Shown here piece after piece: positions 22,565 through 33,241 of a DNA stretch of 64,000 nucleotides. The stretch spans positions 806,001 through 870,000 of the forward strand of contig JAOWBW010000489.1 in assembly GCA_026119855.1 (NCBI GenBank), read 5' to 3'. The stretch comes from Campanula takesimana. Its lineage: Eukaryota; Streptophyta; Magnoliopsida; Asterales; Campanulaceae. Within the stretch, counting starts at the first letter, position 1. Each line of letters begins with the position of its first letter. Under the pieces are notes generated by a model. That model was not told the DNA's origin. It searched no databases and saw nothing but the letters and a program-made list of their open reading frames with translations. The position numbers and the translations under genes were made by a program.

Positions 22565-24016
22565 TGTTGGGTTTCGATGTAACATGCGCAGCGGAATTTA
22601 GCATTTAAAATTTTGAAACCCAAAGCCCATAGATCCGTTCATATGATTAAATCAAATACAACAATATGAATAGAGGAAAAACTAACCCTTGATGACTTTT
22701 AATTGTAGCTTTGATTTTGGTGGAGATTTGAAGCTTGATCACAATGAAAGTAAGAACACGAACTTTGAAGATGATGAGCTTCACCCTCTAGCGGTATCCA
22801 CACCACGAACGAATATCAAGGAGCTTCTTGATCTTGGTTGCTAGACCAAAATTATGAAACATACTTTCACAATTTTAATATGACTATTGGAATTTTATTT
22901 GTGTATTATTTTGTTCTTCAATCAAAGGATGTCTTGGAACAAAATAAACTCCCTCAAACTCTTTGGAGACTCACACAAACATTAGTTAAGAGTGCTGGCC
23001 GAATTTGGTCTTTTATACACAAGTAGGACCTATTCCAAATAGGAAACTTGTGTCAAAAATCGTCCAAAATTCGTTTCCTAATCAAATTAGGAATCTGCCT
23101 CCCGACAGCACCGTGCGGCCGCCCAAAGAAGGCTGTGCGGTCGCCCAACTTTGGGCGGTCGCCTGGTCCATCTTGGGCGGTCGCCCGCCTAGCCAGAAAC
23201 TCTGAAAAATTCCAATTTAGTCCTTTTAAAGATTCGTTCTATTGTGTGTGACCCTCTAGGATTATACTGAGTTGGCAATGGGTTCAAACATGAAACCATA
23301 AGATGTGATTAGGTTCTAGCAAACCGTCATACCTACCCAAATAGTATAACTAGATACAAGTTCGCATTCCTTTTAGAACATGTCATAATCCCTTTTTCCA
23401 CGATGTCATTAAACACAAGTCATGGTCAAACAGTCAACTTGTTTTGTTCAATACTTTCTCGATTCCGAATATGTTGATAATCCAAATGACATTGATCCGA
23501 TCAATTCATTTGAGTCTGGCTGAACATTTCATCAACATCATTCCTACGAGAGGCCCAAGCTTGACATCTCTCCGAAGAGGGACAAATCCATTTAGCTTAT
23601 TATTCTTCCCTACGTGAATCCGATTATGCCAATCATACCCTTTATAACTACCCGGTTAAAGGTAGCGTTTGAATATGTCAAACATAATGTTCATCAAGTG
23701 GAAGACTATAATAACTTCATGTCCAAGGATTCGAATGACATAACTAATATGAGATATATGTTCGACATAGAGCATGACATAAATCTCATACAGCGGGTCA
23801 TGTCCAGTACCTTGTTCCAAACAAGTACCCATAAATCTAACATGATCATCCCATTATCATTTAGCCTTTATACTAGTGCTTAACAAGTACTAGGGACAGA
23901 GATTATTATAAGTAAACATGAACAATAATAATAATCAAAACATTTCTTTATTGATAAGAAATAAATGATAACAATTACAACGTTTATCAAACGTGCCTAG
24001 GGCACCACTACCAACA
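22565..24016 (-). repeat. 5' LTR of element B
   Basis: A 1452-bp LTR, partner of 869-2319. It is followed on the right by element C leader (aagttatg...). A left copy of the expected 5-bp duplication (aagtt) is not intact, because the left border of B is rearranged at 828/829. Confidence 0.92.
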
Positions 24017-24231
24017 AAGTTATGTAACTTTCCCCTGCAGAAACTTGTTAGCATAGAAATATGAAACTTGAAGGACAAGATGGAAGGTGGGTGATTCTGG
24101 TAATAAGGGTCGGACACGCGCGCTTTAGGCCAAGAAGGCCGGAGGCGCGCGCTTCCTACCCTTTTTACCAGAATGCCCAGAAAATAGATATAAGAACACC
24201 AAAAACAGAAAATGCACGTTTAACCCTCTAT
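24017..24231 (-). other. Element C leader, proximal part
   Basis: Aligns with about 18830-19027 of the element A leader. It has two GC-motif copies near 24115 and 24142. No gene. Confidence 0.75.
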
Positions 24232-24250
24232 ATCCCCAGCGGAGTCGCCA
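24232..24250 (-). other. Primer binding site of element C
   Basis: The minus strand reads TGGCGACTCCGCTGGGGAT, directly inside the LTR. Same type as in A and F. Confidence 0.8.
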
Positions 24251-24251
24251 C

Positions 24252-25411
24252 TGTAGATACCCTGGGGAACACGGCTTGGCTAGAGCGGTGAATTAACCTA
24301 GGATGTCTACTTGATTTTAAGAGTCGCCACCCACGTTTTAGAGGAACGCGAGAAAACCTAAGAAAATAACCTTTTTTATTGATTACGAAACCAAAGATTC
24401 TTGAGATGAGGGGTTCGGGGATTAGGTGACGGAGTGGGAAGTACTTAAACACCCACTCCGCCCCGCTTACGCGGGTCTTGCTACTTTTGGTGTTCTTATA
24501 TTTACATGTCCTTCAATTGATAAAATATACTAACAACTACAAAATAAAGATAAGGAGAAAATGAAAGCTAAATGATTTTATTGATTGAGTGTCTAATGGT
24601 TACATGTTGAATATTTGCTAAACAATTACATTAAGAGATGAAATGGAATTAAATTAATGTTGGAATGTTGGGATGTAACCTTGGCCAAACTTCAATAGTT
24701 AAATGGCCTTTTGTTTGTATCCCTTTTTATGGAGATTGCATACTTAGTAGGATACAAATAAAATAAGAGAATAGAAAAGTTGTACCTTTAGAAAATGGAC
24801 TTTGAACTTGGACTTGAAAAGAGTTTTGTTGTGGAGAAATTGTTGTAGAACAATTTGTGTAGAGTCTTGTCACGAAGAACTCTTGTAGGGAGAATTGGTG
24901 TATAGAATTATGTATAGTGTGTGTGTGTAAGAAAAGTTTCAAGTCTAAGAAGAAGGTCCAAGAGAGGTAAAAGAGAGATGAAAAGAGATCAAAAGAGATG
25001 AAAAAGAGGCCCCCTTTCCAATGGTGGATTGGAGGGGTTTTTATAGTTGAAAGGGGATGTTTTTGGTGCCAAGACGGAGTCACAAAGATCAGTTTCCCGG
25101 GCAAAATCATGTAAAATGAGCAAGGGAGAGATTCTTGGACAGAAATCAGTAACTGACACGTCCAGACGTGCGCGCATCCCGTATAGTCGGCGGGAGGCGC
25201 GCGCTTCTGGCCCCAAAGGGAGGAGGCGCGTGACTTTGAAATGGCGATTTTGACATAATTGACTAGAAAGTTAACTCTGTTGTGCAGTTTAGTCTAAAAC
25301 TGACGGAATAAGTTAGGAACTTAACCGAACTAACAGAAATTAACAAAAACAAGTAAAGTAAAAATACTATGTATGCAATCGGGGTGAGAGGTCCAAGGCG
25401 GGGTGTCTACA
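24252..25411 (-). repeat. 5' LTR of element C
   Basis: A 1160-bp LTR with ends like those of A (plus strand TGTAGATACC ... GGTGTCTACA). The middle has diverged from A. Three motif copies lie near 25165, 25192 and 25221. To its right the env-like region of H resumes. Confidence 0.88.
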
Positions 25412-27056
25412 GGGGAGTATAGTACAGATGGATTAAATTGGTTGAAAAGAAGGGGTATGTGGAGTAGCTATAAGGGCCAGGATAGATGACTTCAAAGGAA
25501 GAGTTGGTGTGAATATGAGGATCCTCAAAGCTGGATGAATGAGAGGATTGGGATGATTGAGCTGTAGAAGGAGGCTTCTCCAAACCAAGTCTTTTCCATA
25601 TTACATCAAACCCAAATTTTTGCTCAAGTTCATGGAACTTGGCAATCTTTCCTGTATCAGATATGGCAGAGTAGGCTTCCTTGTCAAAAGGGTTCTCTTC
25701 AACTAAAATAGCGTTTCCTTTCCCAAATAGGATATGAAGGGAGGGAGGAGGTTGAGCAGGCCTTTCAATGGTTAAATGGGTGGAAGGAGTAGATTTTGGT
25801 GAGCTGGGAATAGTTTGGGCAAGGTCTACTATCATGGACACAGTTCTACCCAGGTCAACTGTCTGTTCCTGAGCATCTTCAAAAGTGTCATTCCCCCTTT
25901 CTTCTTCAACCACTGGATCAGACTCTATTAGAGACTTATTCCCCCTATTAGTTTGAACTGATGCATCCTAAAATTGTGTTAAGAGACCAGGAGTGGGAAT
26001 AAATGAGGAAGATAAAGGACCTGATGATTTTGGAGTGTGAACTGGGGGAGAGGAAGCTTTGGCTTTGAGGCTGAGTTAGGGTTTTAAGGGATTCAGCAGC
26101 TTCTTTGGCTCCTGAACTGAGGGTCTCAATTGATGAGCTTTGATGGTGAGGGTCAAAATCAAAAGATTCAGGTGGAGAAATAGAAGGAGATTAGGGTGGT
26201 GATTATTCTTCAAGAATAATAACATTCCTTTTCTTACTCAGAAGAATAACTGATACTTGGGGAACCTCATTTAGTACAAAGGGTTCACTGTATTTTTGGA
26301 GTCTTTTGGATTTTCTGGAAGGTTGGGGTATGGATTTTTCTGGAATGGGAGAGGGTGATTGTTTAGATTTGGCTTTGGATCTTTTGTACACAAAAGAAAT
26401 TTTGGAGGAGGGAGATGGAGTAAGAATAGTGCTGGGACTAGGAGTAGAGGGGGGGGGGAGCTTCAATAAGCAAGGGAGGAATAATTTTGGCTAAAGGTTC
26501 ATGCTCAACAGGATCATCATCTAGGTCCACTATCTTGGGTCCTTTGTCTTTACTACCCTTTCCTTTAAGCCTATGCGCCATTTTAGCTAAGGTTTCCCTT
26601 TCCAGATCACTACCAGATGGAGATGCGACATGAGAAGGTGAGTTATCATCTAGTTGTTCATGTTCTGGTTGATCATCAATAGGTTCCTGTACCCTACCCA
26701 CTTGTTTGTAAGATAAAGTATGGAAGGTAAAGACCTTATATCTATGATGAGTAACTTGCCTATCATAAAGGGGCAGGGACTCTTACTCTCATTGTTCTCC
26801 CAATTTGAAGCAAAATTCCACTCATAAACCTAAATAATCCAGGATTTATTGAGGATTTGGTTTTGGGTTTAAGGGGATGATGACCAGACCTAATTCTAAA
26901 ATTAGACAATAGTACAAAGCTCCAATTGGTCATTTGAACTGTGTGCAGAAGACACAACAGTTGTTTCCATTCACTAGGGCTCATAACATGGTGAGAAGAG
27001 GTCTTTCCACACAGTCCTTTCATTACTACATCAGCCAAAGTAGAGAATTGGGGAGA
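25412..27056 (-). pseudogene. Element H env-like ORF, C-terminal part
   Basis: Minus-strand coding remnants. First comes a piece with LCLLHTVQMTNWSFVLL (27038-26763), similar in style to the putative plant transposon protein/env-like region of SIRE elements. It is followed by Pro/Ser/Lys-rich low-complexity segments (26466-26203) and an acidic tail (25913-25407), now in different frames. The first piece is in frame with 38364-38733 across element E if one gagga copy is counted. The product of intact relatives is of unproven function. I see no clear signal peptide or membrane segment here, so 'envelope' should not be taken literally. Confidence 0.6.
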
Positions 27057-27061
27057 GAGGA
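27057..27061. repeat. Target-site duplication of element E, left copy (gagga)
   Basis: Repeated at 38359-38363 right after the 3' LTR. Confidence 0.92.
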
Positions 27062-27207
27062 TGTGACACCCCAGTTGATTGATTTATATTGCATGTATAT
27101 ACTTGACAATTTTTTTATATGTGTGCATTAGTATAAGTGGATAATATGAATTTTGCATTTTATAAAATATGTTATCATTTTAATTATAGTAATTTAATAA
27201 TTAGTAC

Positions 27208-27232
27208 AACTTATTTTGAGACGGAGGGAGTA
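27208..27232. repeat. Stowaway-type MITE end inside the element E LTR
   Basis: ACTTATTTTGAGACGGAGGG followed by AGTA is the terminal sequence of a Stowaway MITE. The same remnant is in the 3' LTR at about 33392-33416. No matching left end is obvious, so this is a truncated fossil carried along by E. Confidence 0.6.
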
Positions 27233-28069
27233 TAAAATTGTTGTTGATAAAGATAAGATGACTCAGTGAGAGCTTGATAAGTTTTGTGTGGGTACCTTAA
27301 CATTATTGTAGGGAAGAGCCACATACATCTTCTTTCATGTGACTAAGTAAGAGGTGTAAATTGTGTAGTCTTTTTCTTGATGACTCATCTCATCACTTTG
27401 ACTCTCTATTCTCTATAGAGCAAGCCTCTATCGTTTTCTTTCTTTTCATCATTTTTCTTTTACTCCTTGCTAGAAGGAGAAATTTTAGAAAGTAAAGAGA
27501 GAGGGTCGAGAGACATAGAAAGAAAGGAACAAAAAAATAATTGGTGAGATTCTTCTCTTAGTGTGTAATATGTGTAAATCTTTAATTATTACTTTTGATG
27601 AAATTATGATATGGGTCTTAATTTTTGGTGCATGAATTGAGGAATTGATGTGTATTGTTCCTCCCATATGTGTGTCTAAGTATATGTATTATGTGTGTTT
27701 GTGTCTGAATAGGTAAAGGTATTGACCATTTGTAAATTTTAGTATGGTTTTGAAATGGGTTGAATTGGGGTTTATACTTGAATTGTATAAAACTTTGAAT
27801 ATGGTTGAAACGAGGTGTTGAGTGAAGTGATTCAACATGAAAGCATGATTTTGAATGGGTTTAATTGAAATTATGATTAGTTTGGAAATCTGACTTTTGA
27901 TTATAAGTGGATGCATCTATTGTGAGAAGTTTTATTAAAATATTCATGTAAGAAAAGAGTTACAGAGATTTGGGGAAAGATTGAAGATGAGTATTTTCGG
28001 ATATTTCATTCTGGTCACTGAGTTTGTGAAAGTTTTAGATCAGTCCATGTGTAGTTTAGGAAGCTTGAT

Positions 28070-28570
28070 CGAATTGTGATTAGTCATAACTTGTTCATTT
28101 TAAGCCGGATTTAAGTGAGTTTTGAGCCTAAACAGATTAACTTTTCAAGGGCTATTGAATGGAATAATTTTCTGAAATCATAAATGGATGGATTGTTCCC
28201 AGAATTTAAGGTTTGGTGTTGTGGTCTCACGTAGACATAACGAAATTATATGAATTTTAGATAATTCGTAAGAAATTCATCCGGACTCGGAATTGAGTGA
28301 TTCTTGAGTCTAAATTGGTTAATTTTTTATAAATTTCTCAAATATTGGATTTTCACATCCATAAAACATTTTGATTATTCCCAGAAAATCCGTTTTTGGC
28401 AGCAGTTCATTATAAATGACTCGAGTAACGAATAATCTTAATAAATTCGTAATTAATTCACCTCCGAATCAGGTGATTCTTGAGTCTAAACTGGCTATTT
28501 TTCAGAGACCTTTCTAATGGACATAGTTTCAGAACCTGAGTATTTACTGATTAATTCCAGATTTCCTGTC
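28070..28570 (+). repeat. Three diverged ~175-bp tandem blocks in the element E LTR
   Basis: Blocks beginning near 28073, 28240 and 28422 share, in the same order, a GGATTnAGTGA-like part, TTGAGYCTAAAC, a T-rich stretch, a CATAAA/CATAG part and TTCCCAGAAT/TTCCAGAT. They have diverged strongly. The 3' LTR has the same three. Confidence 0.6.
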
Positions 28571-29307
28571 TCATGGATGTGGTGGTTTGTGTAGTAAGAT
28601 GTTAATATGATTGACTTTGTGTTGTTGTTGACCTAAACTTCCTTGCGTGTTCTATATGTATAGATAATGTTCTTGGTGGGTGTTTGGCTTCTAAAAAGTG
28701 ACTAAAGAGTTTGAGAGTCTAAGGAATTGGAGTTAAGCGTTTGAGGTAAGAGATCTTGTCTCTTCTCCATTCATTGCCCCTTTTCAGGTATATATATATA
28801 AAATACAATCATGTAATGATTACAAGTATGTGAAGCTTAGATTGAAATGGAGAAATAGTTGAAGTTATAATCTTTATATTATAACCTTTTAGTGTAATCA
28901 CTTCATTAAAAGTAACCTAGATTGTTTGATATGTACTGAGAAAGGAGAATTCTTACTCGAGAAAATGCATAAAGTGAGTATGTTACCTTTACCTTGAGTT
29001 TTATGAAAGCATCATGTAGAGAGGATGTCAATGGTATTGTGGGTACTATGAGTACCCACTCTAAATGTTATGTTCTCTAGGAAACATTAGAAAGAAAGAA
29101 GTGAAGTATCAATGCGAATTATTATGTTTATGTTCCATAAATTTATAGTGACTTCCATGCACGAGTTAAAGTCTTATATGGATGGAGAGTGGTTTTGTTT
29201 AAATTGATGGATTGTGCAGCATCTTATATTGTGTACTATTAGTACGGTTAAGAGGTATATGTATACTATTGATATATGTATATAGAAATGGAACAAATAC
29301 CGAACAA

Positions 29308-29734
29308 GAATTCGATGTGGGATTCACTATATATTATGTAAAGTGATGGAACCTACACCATCATACGAGTTATACTCCTAGCAACGTCGGAGATATTATA
29401 GATATACGAATATGAATACCGAACATGAATCCAATGTGAGATTCAGGATATATATTATATAAGTGATGGAACATACACATTCTAGTATTATATACTCATA
29501 GCCACATTGGGAGAGATTTATATATGTATATAGATGCATATGAATATGAGTACGAATACGAATCCAATGTGAGATTCATTATTAATATTGATAGAACAAA
29601 TACCATCTTATATTGGACTCCTAGCAACATCGGGAGAGGTTATACTGGTACGGATATGAGTATGTACACGGATCCAATGTGGGATTCATTATATATGTGG
29701 AAATGAGTATGTATAAGAATCCGATATGAGATTC
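29308..29734 (+). repeat. Repeated GAATC...GATTC motif units in the element E LTR
   Basis: Five copies of an 18-bp imperfect palindrome (arms GAATC/GATTC) start at 29308, 29427, 29560, 29670 and 29717. The first three to four lie in larger repeat units of about 110-130 bp, which also share GTGATGGAAC and ACTCCTAGCAACATCGGGAG. The 3' LTR has the same array from about 35495. Confidence 0.85.
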
Positions 29735-29850
29735 GTTATATGGATAATGGAATATGTATATATATACTACTATGGGAAAAAGATAAGTACTTGATATAGT
29801 ACTAAAGTGAGTGTTGTTGTGACATCACATTTAGAAATAAAAGTTGTATG

Positions 29851-29886
<36 letters not shown>

Positions 29887-30666
29887 GTGATTTGATATGA
29901 GATTGGGGAATAAATGGTTGTTGGGAATAAATTGTGATTTATGGGTTATGGATGTTGAGAGTAAGTTGTGTTTACTGGCATTGAAAGTGGTATATGTGTT
30001 TGCTTTGTGTTGAGCAGGAAAATTAGAAAATGAGGATAAGATAAAGCTACGAAATTGGTAGCATTTACTTACATAGGGGCCTGAATTGTGATGGTTTTGT
30101 ATGTTCTCTTTATAAGAGTTTAATATATTTCATTTTATGAATTGTATTTATTTGTATATTGTATGCTTCCACATTTATTGGTTTGAGGTTTCTTACTGAG
30201 TTAATCTCACTCTTATTTGTTTCAATATTGAAACAGAAAAAGTCTAGCCATAGAGGACCAACACATCCAGTGAGGTTAGAAAGGGAAACAATTGGGTAGT
30301 ACTTGAAGGTCTTAGACCTACATTGTTATGAAAAAGAAAGTTTATGTATAAGTTGTATAAGGTCATATGTATGACTTGTAGTATTGGTTGTTTTGTACAC
30401 TCCTAGATTAGTCTAGGAGTTATAATTGAGTGTACAAGAGTTCATTAACTATTGTTATAGTTGTGTTGGTATTGTTATTAGCAACTCCTAGTTAAGTTGA
30501 TAAAATTGTGTAGGGTGGTACAAGAGTTGTGTGACTCTTGATTGTGATTGTGTAGAGGAAAGAAAACTTTTTTTTAGTCACAAGTTTAAAGAGTTGTGAT
30601 GTCAGGTGGATATTGTTCAAGCCAAAATAAGTTGGAAATTGGGAACCTATATTTGGGGGCTTGACA

Positions 30667-33241
30667 GTTGGTATCAAAGCTTAGGCCCAACCTTAAAGCT
30701 TATAGCTTGCCGGGGATAGAATTCATGGCCTTTAAGTTATGTGTCAAGTTTTAAGTTGGGGAAAATGGTTGTGAGTGGGTGAGAGAAAGATTATATGAGA
30801 TGTTGTTGAAAAGTTTAGAATCTATTTGGATAGACCTATTTTCATTTCATTACTTGAGATAATGAAATTTTTCACATTGGTTAGATGTTGGAGTCCATAA
30901 GGGTGGACTCATGGTCATTCTATGTAATCGTGGAATTTAAGTATAACTAAGCATAAGTTTCTTATGTATTGTATTAGTTATTCTAATTTGGATGAGTTAT
31001 ATGTTTTCATGGTGGTAGTTTACTTGATGTAATCTTAACTTATTTATCAAATGATAAAATTAAACGATAAATAAATGGCATATATGGCATTGTGTGCTAC
31101 TATATGTATATGATAAGAGGAAGCATATTTGTTGGTTAATTAACTAATAACTTTGATATTTTATAAGTGGGAGTTTATTGATAGACTCTTGGTTTAATTA
31201 TATAGTGGTAAACGGTTAATGATGAATTAAGAGGATATATTTCCTTATGTGCTTGTATACGTATGTGATTGATCAAGAATGATTAATGATCAAGTGAGTA
31301 ATCCCTTGGGTGTTCAATAAGTTAAAGTCTATTTAATTGACTTATGATTTTTGTATTTACTTGTATCAATGAAACTTATTCCAAGTATCATCTTGACTTA
31401 TAAGTGTAATTAGTTGTTTAACAAAACTATGCACTTTGGTCTTACCAACTATAATGGAATTTTGATCATGAATTCTTGAAATTCATAATCATCCTATTTC
31501 AAATATTCAAGTCTAATCCTAATGCCAAAATTGAGAAAGTTAGAATTTTGTGTAGTTAAAAACATGTCAACTGACATGTTGCAAGGTGCAAGTGTGTTAA
31601 GTGTGAATTGAGATGTGTTTTGAGCATGAGAATGCCCAATATTTGTCATCTGATGGTTTCATGAAGTGGATGTGTAAAATTGGAAGAAAATATGTGAATG
31701 AAATAAGAATGAGAAGGTTTGATACTACTCACTATGTTGCATATAGATGTTAAAATGAGATGTCAAAAGAAATAGTAAAATATTATGGATATGAACAAAA
31801 TGAACTATTATATGAGCTTTTGGTCTTTGTATTTATGTGTAAATTATTGTAAAGTTGAAGTGATGGAATTTAAGTCAATTATGTGAGGCAAAGTTGAATT
31901 GTGTATGTAAAGGTATTGTGGATATGTTAAATTTTATGAGAATATTGACATGTGATTGACTTTGTTGGCCCAGAGTTGATTTATTTAAAGTTTTGCTAAT
32001 TTTAAGGATAAATTGGTCATTTCATGTGAGTTATGAAATTTGAGAAATGTTATATGGGATTTACATGAATTATATGGGAAACCATAGAAATTATGTGAAA
32101 TTTATGAAATTGGTGAGTTATGTGACTTTAGGGTTGACTTGGGAAGACTCCGTATGGACTTTATTAACTTCAAAGGCAAAATGGTCATTTTATAACATTT
32201 ATAAATTTTTAAAAAATTATTTGAGATAAATTGGATTTATTTTGATTTTTATGATTTTTTTTATGGAATTTATATGAAATTTTGTGGAATTATTGATTTT
32301 AGGGGAAAAATGGTAATTTTGTGAAAAAATTGGACCAAGGCAGCTAAGGGCAACTGCTTGGTTTGCTGAGAACTTGCCCTGTTTTGCCGTGTTTCGCCCT
32401 GTTTCATGTGCACAAATTTGGGTAATTCCACTTAGGTCCCTAGAAGTTTGTAAAGGAGTTAAATTTGTATATTTGGGTTAAAATATCAAAGGTTATAAAT
32501 TAGTATTTAATTAATATTATTAAGTAAGTGAATTATTTTTATAAAATATTGGATTAGTTCCAATACTTTCTGGAAATTCCCGGTTAGTCCCTAATTATGG
32601 AATTCGTTGATCCGTTAGTTTTGTTAGATCAAAACTTAGGAATCTCATCAAGTGACCTTGATCAAAGTTTCTCTACTCAACAAGAGGAATATAGAGAGAG
32701 AATGATATTGAAGTTTCATTTATAGAATTTATCCTAGAGGTAAGAAAACCGAATTAGAATTTCTTTACATGCATTTCATGTAATTAGTAGCATTTTATAC
32801 TTATAAATATCATAATAATGATTATGGATGATAAAGTGATGATTATGGTTTATGAGCTTGACTGATAAACATTTATGGGTATAGCTATGGAAGAGTATTC
32901 AATTGATCCTAATGATAAGTTTGACCAATTTGAATAATAAATGTGTAATACATGTCACTTTATATGCTAAAATGTGTTTTTGAAGTGTAGAATTTGAATT
33001 TAAAGGCAAATGTGATCTTGGGATAAATGGTACATGGGAATGCTTAAAGCATTTCACTGTGTTGTTATATAAGGATTCTTAATGCGGGATATATGAAAAG
33101 TGGTGGTATTGAAATTGTTAGATTTTTTTTTTAGAACGAGGTCACATATCAATCAAGATATGAAGAAGAATTACCTAAATTTTTTTTTTAAGTCATCAAG
33201 TAAATGAATTCAGGGATTGAATTCTTTTAAGGTGGGGAGGA
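30667..33241 (+). other. Element E internal region (non-coding), PBS and polypurine tract
   Basis: PBS TTGGTATCAAAGC at 30668-30680; polypurine tract AAGGTGGGGAGGA at 33229-33241. In between no reading frame longer than about 60 codons and no retrotransposon domain is seen in any frame. A small GC-rich patch near 32375-32400 repeats TTGCCCTGTT/TTGCCGTGTT/TCGCCCTGTT. The rest is AT-rich. Confidence 0.85.

Larger units (their letters stand above)
829..24016 (-). mobile_element. Element B: Angela-like Ty1/copia with an extra PBS fragment at its 3' side
   Basis: This is a full-length minus-strand copia element: 5' LTR 22565-24016, initiator-Met PBS, long leader, gag, protease-integrase, RT-RNase H, polypurine tract and 3' LTR 869-2319. 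Domain order and the LTR start (TGTTGGTAGTGGTGCCCTAG on the element strand) fit the Angela/BARE lineage. Element A interrupts it at 5400-20065 inside the protease region, between two copies of ccaag. The reading frame is open across that point. The coding region carries at least two nonsense codons and one frameshift. Beyond the 3' LTR come 40 bp that repeat the PBS side (829-868), so the left border is irregular. Confidence 0.9.
1..25411 (-). mobile_element. Element C: Tat-like Ty3/gypsy, 5' part, split by element B
   Basis: Only the 5' end of this minus-strand element is visible. Its 5' LTR is 24252-25411, its primer binding site 24232-24250, and its untranslated leader is in two pieces, 24017-24231 and 1-828, separated by the copia element B (829-24016). 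The two pieces align in order with the leader of element A (19027 back to 17993), which shows they were once continuous. Gag and everything downstream lie left of the window. C sits inside the env-like region of H. Only its right flank is visible, so no target-site duplication can be checked. Confidence 0.85.
27062..30666 (+). repeat. 5' LTR of element E
   Basis: 3605 bp, closely matched by the 3' LTR. It holds a MITE-end remnant (27208-27232), three diverged tandem blocks (28070-28570), and five copies of the palindrome-like motif GAATCCRATGTGRGATTC between 29308 and 29734. An AT microsatellite follows near 29850-29885. No gene. Confidence 0.93.

Noticed and set aside
25412..27056. Host gene encoding a Pro/Ser-rich nuclear protein
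   Set aside because: In frame with the env-like start at 38733 across element E and carrying the H motif at 25822, so it is better read as part of element H.
29308..29734. CRISPR-like spacing of GAATC...GATTC repeats
   Set aside because: Spacers are homologous repeat units, not unique sequences, and the array is duplicated in the other LTR.
29850..29885. AT-rich tract as origin or promoter
   Set aside because: A plain AT microsatellite; it marks the D2 insertion site in the other LTR.
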